DNA of 9,903 bases, from assembly GCA_016213305.1 (NCBI GenBank), contig JACRAV010000172.1, positions 1 to 9,903 on the forward strand. Direction: 5' to 3'. Positions 1 to 4,972 of the stretch are shown here, piece after piece (the stretch's first letter is position 1; every line of letters starts with the position of its first letter). Made by a program: the position numbers and the translations under genes. Under the pieces are notes generated by a model. It saw only the letters and a list, made by a program, of their open reading frames with translations. It did not search any database and was not told where the DNA came from. The DNA is from Candidatus Zixiibacteriota bacterium (GTDB lineage: Bacteria > Zixibacteria > MSB-5A5 > GN15 > FEB-12).

Positions 1-300
1 AAGATCAGAATCAAACGGGTTGGCGGGAAGGCCGATCTGGATCAGCAAATCGGGGAACTGGACACGCGCAAGTTGGCCGCCGCCGACAAGGCGCACATCG
101 AACAACTGGTGTCCAAGATCATGTCGGTCTTTCGGCAGGAACAGCCGAAGATGGACACCGGCGCCGGTCAGCTCATGCTTGAAGTTGACATCTTCGATCA
201 GGGGATCATGCAAAAAGCGGTGGTGCCCGCCGAGCATGGTCACGGCGCCGACAAGACACTGGACCTGGTTGAGGAACTGGAACACGACGTCGCGCCATGA
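1..300 (+). CDS. Small protein, 3' part; possible emfourin-like protease inhibitor
   Basis: The frame is open from base 1 to the TGA at 298-300, giving 99 visible residues. The first residues, KIRIKRVGGKADL, look like the extreme N-terminus of emfourin-type proteins (about 100 residues, typically beginning MKI...SGG), so perhaps only the start codon lies outside the window. The middle (LAAADKAHIEQLVSKI) and the end (DKTLDLVEELEHDV) are predicted helices around a short strand-rich part (QLMLEVDIF), which fits that fold. Emfourins inhibit M4 metalloproteases of the protealysin type and usually sit beside the protease gene; whatever lies upstream is out of view. The family call is recognition by pattern only. 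The protein has no signal peptide or cysteine in the visible part. A TTG at 73 is an internal codon, not a likely start. A 9-bp-stem hairpin lies 15 bases after the stop. Confidence 0.6.
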   Translation, partial: KIRIKRVGGKADLDQQIGELDTRKLAAADKAHIEQLVSKIMSVFRQEQPKMDTGAGQLMLEVDIFDQGIMQKAVVPAEHGHGADKTLDLVEELEHDVAP

Positions 301-315
301 CCGACACTGTAGTAC

Positions 316-345
316 TGTCAGGCCTCCCGGCCTGACACTCTTCAA
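316..345 (+). repeat. TGTCAGGCC palindrome, copy 1
   Basis: TGTCAGGCC (316-324) pairs perfectly with GGCCTGACA (329-337) around the loop TCCC; the element continues with CTCTTCAA to 345. The 30 bases 316-345 recur exactly, in inverted orientation, at 4150-4179. Copy 1 lies 15 bases downstream of the first gene's stop. The 3' flank is not a T-run, so an intrinsic terminator role is doubtful. Confidence 0.85.
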
Positions 346-415
346 CTTGGTCAAGTACGACTTGTGGACGTCACGCGAGGCCTGCGGTGGCGAAATAGCG
401 GAGCCCGGCCAATTT

Positions 416-446
416 CTTGTAGGGCGGAACCGCTTCTGGTTCCGCC
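416..446 (+). repeat. GTAGGGC-family hairpin, copy A
   Basis: The element opens with CTTGTAGGGC. GGCGGAACC (423-431) pairs with GGTTCCGCC (438-446) around a 6-base loop, GCTTCT, with no mismatch. It is the first of the family of intergenic hairpins that start with GTAGGGC and whose stem begins at the GGC. It faces copy B in opposite orientation: CTTGTAGGGCGGAACC (416-431) and the reverse complement of 489-504 differ at one of 16 bases. Confidence 0.8.
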
Positions 447-463
447 AACTTCTCGGTAGCAAC

Positions 464-504
464 GGCAGAACCACTTTGCTTCGCTACGGGTTCTGCCCTA
501 CAAG
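464..504 (-). repeat. GTAGGGC-family hairpin, copy B
   Basis: Read on the minus strand this begins CTTGTAGGGCAGAACC. GGCAGAACC (464-472) pairs with GGTTCTGCC (489-497), a 9-bp perfect stem with a 16-base loop. It is oriented against copy A, so A and B could also pair with each other over about 16 bp. The loop is longer than in the other copies. Confidence 0.75.
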
Positions 505-529
505 ACTCGTGCCGTCTGATTCCCCGTGA

Positions 530-561
530 AAGATGGCGGGAGCGCAGGGCTCCCGCCCTAC
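530..561 (-). repeat. GTAGGGC-family hairpin, copy C
   Basis: GGCGGGAGC (535-543) pairs with GCTCCCGCC (549-557) around the 5-base loop GCAGG. On the minus strand the element reads GTAGGGC first. Its 32 bases (530-561) match 4864-4895 in inverted orientation with a single difference, so C and E are close copies of one element 4.3 kb apart. Confidence 0.85.
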
Positions 562-654
562 GGATTTTCAGAGGTGCCGTCAGTCCCCCCTCTGCAACCT
601 TCCCCCCGCCTTTCCGTACCAATAGACAGCACTGCAATAAACCTTGGAGGACAT

Positions 655-1464
655 ATGCGCCGAATTGTCGGAGTGACCCTCACACTGGCCGGTCTTGTGG
701 CATTGTGTGCGTACCCCGTGCTCGCCCGCGACCACTGGACCTTTTTCGGAAAATCATCCCGCACCATCGACGGCTCCGGAAATGTCGTGACGGTCGATCG
801 GTCGGTCGGATCGTTCGACCGGATCGAGTCGTATATCGGCGCCGATCTTGAAATCACTGTCGGCGGCGAACCGAAAGTCACCCTCACCGGCGACGACAAC
901 ATTGTCGAGCTGGTAACCACCAGAGTGCGAGGCGGCGCGCTCGAAATCGACTCCCGCAAATCATTTTCCACCCGCCGTGATATCAAAGTCGCGATCACCG
1001 TGCCGTCGCTCAAGGAGTTGGCGCTTAACGGCTCCGGCGATGTCCAGCTATTCAAGCTGTCCGGCGACAAATTCACGCTGGATATTTCCGGTTCGGCCGA
1101 TGTCACCTGTGAGGGAAGCGTGCGATATCTGGAAATTGATATCGACGGTTCGGGCGAGGCGTTACTCTCGGACCTGGCCTGCGAGCGCATCGAGGTCGGT
1201 CTGGCCGGATCAGGGGAAGTGCGACTGTCCGGCACCTGCAAGGACCTGAATATCGATGTCCCCGGTTCCGGGAATGTCGATGCCCGCGAGCTCAAGTGCG
1301 CGAATGTGCGCGCGACGATCGACGGTTCAGGAGATATAGATGTCTGGGCTGACGAATCGTTTGACGGCTCAATCGACGGTTCCGGTGATATCCGCTACTG
1401 GGGGAACGCACGCGACATCAGCCGCGATGTCAACGGCTCCGGCCGCATTGTTCGTAAACGGTAG
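655..1464 (+). CDS. Secreted head-GIN domain (DUF2807) beta-solenoid protein
   Basis: 269 residues. The ATG at 655 is chosen because GGAGG (646-650) sits 4 bases ahead and the protein then begins with a signal peptide (MRRIVGVTLTLAGLVALCAY..., likely cleaved after VLA at about residue 24). The in-frame start at 526 would translate a palindromic repeat and is rejected. The mature part matches the head-GIN family: an N-terminal region with FDRIESYIGADLEITVGGEPKVTLTGDDNIV (about residues 54-84), then repeated GSG turns at residues 126, 146 (GSA), 165, 185, 204, 224, 242 and 261, spaced 18-20 residues, as expected for rungs of a beta-solenoid. It should act outside the cytoplasmic membrane; family function is poorly known (the 'auto-transporter adhesin' label is historical). 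Four cysteines (152, 176, 195, 215) fall about once per rung. It is a single-gene unit closed by the terminator at 1490. Confidence 0.88.
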   Translation: MRRIVGVTLTLAGLVALCAYPVLARDHWTFFGKSSRTIDGSGNVVTVDRSVGSFDRIESYIGADLEITVGGEPKVTLTGDDNIVELVTTRVRGGALEIDSRKSFSTRRDIKVAITVPSLKELALNGSGDVQLFKLSGDKFTLDISGSADVTCEGSVRYLEIDIDGSGEALLSDLACERIEVGLAGSGEVRLSGTCKDLNIDVPGSGNVDARELKCANVRATIDGSGDIDVWADESFDGSIDGSGDIRYWGNARDISRDVNGSGRIVRKR

Positions 1465-1487
1465 CAAGATTTCGGCATCCTTGAAAC

Positions 1488-1520
1488 GTGCCGTCAGGTG
1501 CCCTCACCTGACGGCTTTTT
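1488..1520 (+). terminator. Intrinsic terminator after the head-GIN gene
   Basis: GCCGTCAGGTG (1490-1500) pairs perfectly over 11 bp with CACCTGACGGC (1505-1515) around the loop CCCT and runs directly into TTTTT (1516-1520), then GCTTTC. It starts 25 bases after the stop codon. The 28 bases 1488-1515 occur again without change at 4017-4044, so this terminator is also a member of a repeat family. Confidence 0.92.
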
Positions 1521-1625
1521 GCTTTCTGTAGCTCCGGGCCACCATCCCTCAATCCGGCCAGCCCAAACACCCCCATCGCATTCATGTAACGTTTTGCCTA
1601 ACAACATATTACATGCTTATTTTTA

Positions 1626-1656
1626 CTTGCACAACACCCCGCTTTTCCGTACCTTT
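1626..1656 (+). promoter_or_regulatory. Possible promoter of dciA-gyrB
   Basis: The stretch 1581-1675 is clearly AT-richer than its surroundings and lies between a terminator and the dciA start. TACCTTT (1650-1656), with TTGC (1627-1630) 19 bases upstream, loosely resembles the TTTG/TAnnTTTG promoter pattern of Bacteroidota-type sigma factors. A sigma70-like alternative is TTGCCT (1594-1599) with TATTTT (1618-1623), 18 bases apart. Neither is strong; that some promoter lies here is likelier than either exact call. Confidence 0.25.
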
Positions 1657-1675
1657 TACTGTCACTGTTACTGCT

Positions 1676-2035
1676 ATGAAAGAACGTTCTCGACACAGCG
1701 CCGGTAAACCTCCGGAAGGTATAAACAGCATCGTCGAACGCGTCATGGGACGTTTCGGCCATCTGAAAAATTACCACGGCTGGCAGGTGGTGGCGCACTG
1801 GCCGGAAATTGTCGGCGAGCATTACGCCCGCCACAGTCGCGCATACAAATTCGAGGACGGCACGGTGTATGTGGCGGTGAAAGAAGACGGCTGGCGGCAG
1901 AGGATGTCGCTGGAATCGGAAATGATAGTTGAAAAAATCCGCGGGTATGCGTTCGGGAGAACCGTCCGCAAACTCCGCCTGGTGCGTGAAGAGAAAGGAC
2001 TACCCGAACATGACGACCGAGCTTCACGAAACTGA
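1676..2035 (+). CDS. dciA: DciA-like DUF721 protein
   Basis: 119 residues. It carries the DUF721 pattern: GWQVVAHWPEIVGEHYARHS (residues 35-54), then DGTVYVAVKEDGWRQRMSLE (61-80) and a C-terminal helix-strand part ending in RTVRKLRLV (95-103). DciA-type proteins help load the replicative helicase in bacteria lacking DnaC/DnaI-type loaders; they are soluble and cytoplasmic, and the gene commonly stands next to gyrB, often after recF. Here recF is absent and the gene starts its own unit. The ATG at 1676 is preferred over one at 1613, because residues from 1613 (MLIFTCTTPRF...) look like translated promoter DNA. No SD is visible before 1676. The gene overlaps the preferred gyrB start by 26 bases. 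Function is inferred from family and neighbour; the C-terminal tail (EHDDRASRN) is not conserved-looking. Confidence 0.82.
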   Translation: MKERSRHSAGKPPEGINSIVERVMGRFGHLKNYHGWQVVAHWPEIVGEHYARHSRAYKFEDGTVYVAVKEDGWRQRMSLESEMIVEKIRGYAFGRTVRKLRLVREEKGLPEHDDRASRN

Positions 2036-3971
2036 CCCGAAAGGAACGACCGCCACTATGGATAAAGGACCCGGCCACAATTACGACGCCACCACGATCA
2101 CGGTCCTCAAGGGACTCGATGCGGTCCGCCGCCGCCCGGCCATGTACATCGGCGACATCGGCCAGCGCGGTCTGCATCACATGGTGTACGAAGTGGTTGA
2201 CAACTCGGTTGACGAAGCGATGGCCGGTTACTGCGATCAGGTCACGGTCGAGATCGGCAAGGACAACTCGATCACCGTCACCGACAATGGCCGCGGCATC
2301 CCCGTCGAGATTCACCCCGAACAGAAAGTCTCCGCGCTTGAGGTCGTGATGACCACGCTTCACGCCGGCGGCAAATTCGACCACGACAGTTACAAGGTCT
2401 CCGGCGGTCTGCACGGGGTCGGTGTGTCGGTGGTCAACGCACTTTCCGAGTGGTGCTGGGTCGAGGTGACGCGCGAAGGGATTGTCCATCGCCAGGAATA
2501 CCGGCGCGGCGTGCCGGTGGAGCCGGTCAAACCCTCCGGCAAAGGAAAAAAGAACGGAACCAAAACCTCTTTTTATCCCGATGTCGAAATTTTCAGCAAG
2601 ATCGAATTCAAGTTCGATATCGTCGCTTCGCGCCTTCGCGAACTTGCCTTCCTCAATCAGGGTCTGACCATCGACCTGATCGACCACCGCACCGACAAAG
2701 AAGTATCGTTCAAGTACAAAGGCGGCCTGGGTGCGTTTGTAGAGTATCTGAATGAAAACAAAACCCCGGTGTTCAGCAAGCCGATCTCTTTCCAGAAGGA
2801 AAAGGAAAACGTCTTTGTTGAGGTGGCGATCCAGTACAACGACGGTTACGCCGAGTCGGTCTATTCGTACGTAAATAATATCAACACTATCGAAGGCGGC
2901 ACCCACCTGACCGGCTTCCGCACCGCGCTGACCCGCTCGATCAACAATTACGCGATGAAGTACAATCTGCTCAAGCGCGAAAAAGAAAACCTGTCGCTGA
3001 TCGGCGATGACTCCCGCGAGGGCCTTACCGCCGTCATTTCGGTCCGGGTGCGCGACCCTCAGTTCGAAGGCCAGACCAAAACCAAGCTGGGCAACTCCGA
3101 GGTGAAAGGGATTGTCGAGTCGATCTGCAACGACAATCTGAGTTCATACTTCGAGGAAAACCCGTCGGTCGCCAAGAAGATCGTCGAGAAACTGGTCATG
3201 GCGGCCGCGGCGCGCGAAGCCGCCCGCAAAGCCAAGGAACTCACCCGCCGCAAAACGGCGCTCGACACCGCCGCGCTTCCCGGCAAACTGGCCGACTGCT
3301 CGCAGTCCGATCCCGAATCGTGCGAAATCTACATCGTCGAGGGAGACTCGGCCGGTGGTTCGGCCCAGCAGGGTCGCGACCGGCGCTACCAGGCGATCCT
3401 TCCGCTTAAAGGAAAGATCCTCAACGTCGAAAAGGCCCGCATCGACAAGATTCTGGGCAACGACGAAGTCCGCACCCTCATCACCGCTATCGGGTGCGGC
3501 ATCAGGGAGGATTTCGACGCCTCCAAGGCCCGGTATCACAAGATTATCATCATGACCGACGCCGATGTTGACGGCTCGCATATTCGCACCCTCATTCTGA
3601 CGTTCTTCTTCCGCTACATGCGCGAGCTGATCGATCTGGGATATATCTACATCGCCCAGCCGCCGCTCTATCGCCTCAAGCATGGCAAGACGGAAACGTA
3701 CGCGTATTCCGACGACGAGCGCGACCGCCTGCTCAAAAAGATGCCCGACACCGGCGTCAATATCCAGCGCTACAAAGGTCTTGGAGAGATGAACCCCGAA
3801 CAACTCTGGAAGACCACGATGGACCCGGAAACCCGGACTCTTCTGCAGGTGGCGCTTGACGATGCCGCCGAAGCCGATCACCTGTTCACCAAGCTGATGG
3901 GAGACGAGGTCGGCCCGCGCCGGGAGTTTATCGAGCAGAACGCCCAGTACGTCCGCAATCTGGATATCTGA
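2010..3971 (+). CDS. gyrB: DNA gyrase subunit B
   Basis: 653 residues; the ATPase/TOPRIM subunit of type IIA topoisomerase, which with GyrA introduces negative supercoils. GHKL ATPase: YEVVDNSVDEA with catalytic Glu61 and Asn65, DNGRGIP from Asp92, GGLHGVGVSVVNAL from about 132, and the QTK loop (QTKTKLGN, Lys357). TOPRIM: EGDSAGGSA from Glu444, ILPLKGKILNVEKAR, and DADVDGSH with Asp517/519/521. C-terminal RYKGLGEMN is near 587-595. The ending (GDEVGPRREFIEQNA...NLDI) is GyrB-like rather than ParE-like. The roughly 170-residue insert of gammaproteobacterial GyrB is absent, so this is the short type. Start: ATG 2010 has AAAGGA (1994-1999) 10 bases upstream; ATG 2058 (MDKGPGHNYDATTI..., 637 residues) resembles other GyrB N-termini and also has AAAGGA (2040-2045), 12 bases upstream. 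Either is possible. No resistance-type change is evident around EGDSAGGS or PLKGKILN. Confidence 0.97.
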   Translation: MTTELHETDPKGTTATMDKGPGHNYDATTITVLKGLDAVRRRPAMYIGDIGQRGLHHMVYEVVDNSVDEAMAGYCDQVTVEIGKDNSITVTDNGRGIPVEIHPEQKVSALEVVMTTLHAGGKFDHDSYKVSGGLHGVGVSVVNALSEWCWVEVTREGIVHRQEYRRGVPVEPVKPSGKGKKNGTKTSFYPDVEIFSKIEFKFDIVASRLRELAFLNQGLTIDLIDHRTDKEVSFKYKGGLGAFVEYLNENKTPVFSKPISFQKEKENVFVEVAIQYNDGYAESVYSYVNNINTIEGGTHLTGFRTALTRSINNYAMKYNLLKREKENLSLIGDDSREGLTAVISVRVRDPQFEGQTKTKLGNSEVKGIVESICNDNLSSYFEENPSVAKKIVEKLVMAAAAREAARKAKELTRRKTALDTAALPGKLADCSQSDPESCEIYIVEGDSAGGSAQQGRDRRYQAILPLKGKILNVEKARIDKILGNDEVRTLITAIGCGIREDFDASKARYHKIIIMTDADVDGSHIRTLILTFFFRYMRELIDLGYIYIAQPPLYRLKHGKTETYAYSDDERDRLLKKMPDTGVNIQRYKGLGEMNPEQLWKTTMDPETRTLLQVALDDAAEADHLFTKLMGDEVGPRREFIEQNAQYVRNLDI

Positions 3972-3980
3972 TTCGGTTTT

Positions 3981-4007
3981 GTAGGGCACGAGCCCCGTGC
4001 TCGTGCC
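3981..4007 (+). repeat. GTAGGGC-family hairpin, copy D
   Basis: GTAGGGC at 3981-3987 leads into GGCACGAGC (3985-3993) pairing perfectly with GCTCGTGCC (3999-4007) around the 5-base loop CCCGT. It has the same 9-bp stem and 5-base loop layout as copies C and E. It begins 9 bases after the gyrB stop. It is followed by GTC TTTCTT and then the terminator repeat, so the two elements are chained. Confidence 0.8.
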
Positions 4008-4016
4008 GTCTTTCTT

Positions 4017-4049
4017 GTGCCGTCAGGTGCCCTCACCTGACGGCCTTTT
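4017..4049 (+). terminator. Intrinsic terminator after gyrB
   Basis: GCCGTCAGGTG (4019-4029) pairs over 11 bp with CACCTGACGGC (4034-4044) around CCCT, followed by CTTTTGTTTC. The 28 bases 4017-4044 are identical to 1488-1515 after the head-GIN gene. The T-run is a little shorter than in the first copy. It lies 45 bases after the gyrB stop, behind hairpin D. Confidence 0.88.
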
Positions 4050-4113
4050 GTTTCTTGTAGGGCCATCATCGTGCGATAGAACGGCAAGAATCTGCTCGGT
4101 GAATTGAACGGAA

Positions 4114-4134
4114 AGGCCTCGACAGGCTCGGCCT
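4114..4134. repeat. Weak hairpin with CTCGACAGGCTCGG pattern
   Basis: AGGCC (4114-4118) can pair with GGCCT (4130-4134). The sequence between and around them (CTCGACAGGCTCGG) resembles the TTCGACAGGCTCAGG-type intergenic palindromes common in many bacterial genomes. GGCCTGAC (4130-4137) could also pair with GTCAGGCC of the neighbouring palindrome at 4159-4166, so alternative folds exist. Confidence 0.4.
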
Positions 4135-4149
4135 GACTTGCTCGACGGT

Positions 4150-4179
4150 TTGAAGAGTGTCAGGCCGGGAGGCCTGACA
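4150..4179 (-). repeat. TGTCAGGCC palindrome, copy 2
   Basis: TGTCAGGCC (4158-4166) pairs with GGCCTGACA (4171-4179) around GGGA. The 30 bases are the exact reverse complement of 316-345, including the asymmetric TTGAAGAG flank, so the two copies share an element boundary wider than the hairpin itself. Confidence 0.85.
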
Positions 4180-4228
4180 CCACTATATGCCGGTTTATCG
4201 TATATGTCTCTCATGTAGGGCCGGGAAA

Positions 4229-4280
4229 CTCCGGGGTGAATCTGATGTTATACGAGATATGAAAACCATTCACCCCGGAG
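4229..4280 (+). promoter_or_regulatory. Inverted repeat that masks the TPR gene's SD
   Basis: CTCCGGGGTGAAT (4229-4241) and ATTCACCCCGGAG (4268-4280) are perfectly complementary over 13 bp, with a 26-base AT-rich loop. The 3' arm contains GGAG of the GGAGG (4277-4281) placed 4 bases before the ATG at 4286. If the leader is transcribed from upstream of 4229, this hairpin would hide the ribosome binding site; if transcription starts inside the loop it could instead be a DNA operator. A second CCGGG at 4221-4225 could compete for the same CCCGG. The complementarity is seen; the regulatory role is inference. Confidence 0.55.
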
Positions 4281-4285
4281 GCACC

Positions 4286-4867
4286 ATGCGTCTCTTTCCC
4301 CGACTGGTAGTCATCTCGATACTTTACCTGATTGCGTCGGCCGGCACGGTCGCCGCGTCCGAATCAAGCGAGAAAACTCCTGAGGCAAAGGCGAACGATG
4401 CCTCGGCCAAGGCCACCTCGGCCTACAACGAAGGGGTGCGGCGTATCGATCATGCCAAAGAGATCGGTCTGAAGGGTGATTCCACCTATGCGTACAATTA
4501 CCGCGCCACATCGGACGCCAAGGCCCGCCGCGAATACGAGAAAGCGGTGACGGCCTTTCAGAAAGCGATCACGCTTAATCCACAGTTCAAGGAAGCCCAC
4601 AATAATCTCGGGTACTGCTTTCGCAAGCTGGGCAAGCTGGAAGAATCGCTGGCGGCGTACGACAGGGCGATTGCGCTGGATTCCAATTTTGCGCAGGCGC
4701 GTGAATATCGCGGCGAGACCTATCTGTCGCTGGGGCAATTAACCAAAGCGCAGGCCGAGCTTGAATTTCTTAAGGCGCTGAAATCCCCCTACGCCGACCA
4801 ACTGGAGCACTCCATCGAGTTGTTTAAGCTGGCGGAAATCGACAGAGCGGCGCACGGCGACAAGTAG
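4286..4867 (+). CDS. Secreted TPR-repeat protein
   Basis: 193 residues. It starts with a signal peptide (MRLFPRLVVISILYLIASAG..., probable cleavage near residues 23-25), so it works outside the cytoplasmic membrane, most likely in the periplasm; no lipobox cysteine is seen. After a charged linker (26-50) come helices at about 78-98 (KARREYEKAVTAFQKAITLNP), a clear TPR at about 103-136 (AHNNLGYCFRKLGKLEESLA...ALDSNF) and a second at about 137-170 (AREYRGETYLSLGQLTKAQAEL). TPRs bind partner proteins; the partner is unknown. ATG 4286 is chosen for GGAGG at 4277-4281; ATG 4259 would add nine residues and has no SD. The SD lies in the arm of a 13-bp inverted repeat. The stop codon TAG (4865-4867) belongs to the GTAGGGC repeat copy E. 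The gene stands alone and converges on the minus-strand series. Confidence 0.85.
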   Translation: MRLFPRLVVISILYLIASAGTVAASESSEKTPEAKANDASAKATSAYNEGVRRIDHAKEIGLKGDSTYAYNYRATSDAKARREYEKAVTAFQKAITLNPQFKEAHNNLGYCFRKLGKLEESLAAYDRAIALDSNFAQAREYRGETYLSLGQLTKAQAELEFLKALKSPYADQLEHSIELFKLAEIDRAAHGDK

Positions 4868-4895
4868 GGCGGGAGCCCTGCGCTCCTGCCATCTT
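4864..4895 (+). repeat. GTAGGGC-family hairpin, copy E
   Basis: GTAGGGC (4864-4870) opens a stem of GGCGGGAGC (4868-4876) with GCTCCTGCC (4882-4890), loop CCTGC, containing one G-T wobble. The 32 bases match copy C (530-561) in inverted orientation with one difference, at the wobble base. The TAG of its first four bases is the stop codon of the TPR gene. The following ATCTTCTCTTT is T-rich, so it might act as a weak terminator. Confidence 0.85.
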
Positions 4896-4917
4896 CTCTT
4901 TGCCGTAGGGGCGGTAC

Positions 4918-4960
4918 TTCGAAAAGATACGTCGCGCTGAGCGTAGTCGAAGCGCGACCA
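4918..4960 (-). repeat. CTTCGACTACGCTCAG-type palindrome
   Basis: GTCGCGCT (4931-4938) pairs perfectly with AGCGCGAC (4951-4958) around a 12-base loop. On the minus strand the centre reads CTTCGACTACGCTCAG, a pattern recognisable from intergenic palindromes of many bacterial genomes. It lies between converging genes, just after copy E. A GTAGGGGCGG at 4905-4914 next to it may be a decayed GTAGGGC head. Confidence 0.6.
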
Positions 4961-4972
4961 ACGGTGAGGATT

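Larger units (their letters stand above)
301..654. other. Repeat-rich intergenic region
   Basis: No credible gene lies in these 354 bases. The gap holds four palindromes, listed separately (316-337, 423-446, 464-497, 535-557), then about 90 bases of pyrimidine-rich DNA (roughly 580-620) before the ribosome binding site of the head-GIN gene. Open frames that cross the gap do so through the palindromes and look accidental. No clear -35/-10 pair is visible; the promoter of the next gene probably lies in 562-640 but cannot be pinned down. Confidence 0.75.
3972..4285. other. Repeat-rich intergenic region and TPR gene leader
   Basis: 314 bases with no credible gene. In order: GTAGGGC hairpin D (3981-4007), the terminator hairpin (4017-4049), a headless CTTGTAGGGC half-element (4054-4063), about 50 bases with no recognised structure, a weak GGCC-based hairpin with the CTCGACAGGCTCGG pattern (4114-4134), TGTCAGGCC palindrome copy 2 (4150-4179), a short AT-richer stretch that may hold a promoter (4181-4214), another GTAGGGC (4215-4221) and the inverted repeat over the next gene's SD (4229-4280). 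In-frame starts at 4187 and 4259 are judged non-genuine. Confidence 0.75.

Noticed and set aside
316..337. Terminator for the first gene
   Set aside because: The stem is good, but the 3' side (CTCTTCAAC) lacks a T-run and the element is a dispersed repeat; it may still stabilise the RNA end.
20..529. Plus-strand frame of 169 codons through the first gap
   Set aside because: Overlaps the real gene at 1-300 in another frame and then translates three palindromes; no SD or domain.
526..654. Upstream extension of the head-GIN gene
   Set aside because: It would translate hairpin copy C and remove the signal peptide from the N-terminus; the ATG at 655 has GGAGG.
558..1295. Minus-strand open frame of 245 codons, rich in S, P, E
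   Set aside because: Complement of the head-GIN repeats; its SPEP-type repetition is the mirror of the GSG repeats in the real gene.
1020..1450. Regular repeats suggestive of a CRISPR or tandem DNA array
   Set aside because: The periodicity of about 57-60 bases comes from the protein-level GSG rungs; the DNA units are not identical and lie in frame within a gene.
1743..2906. Minus-strand open frame of 387 codons
   Set aside because: It lies opposite dciA and gyrB, whose motifs are unmistakable. The translation has no recognisable domain, and the long frame is an effect of GC-rich codon use in gyrB.
3144..3989. Minus-strand open frame of 281 codons
   Set aside because: Antisense to the TOPRIM half of gyrB; composition is typical of a shadow frame and there is no family resemblance.
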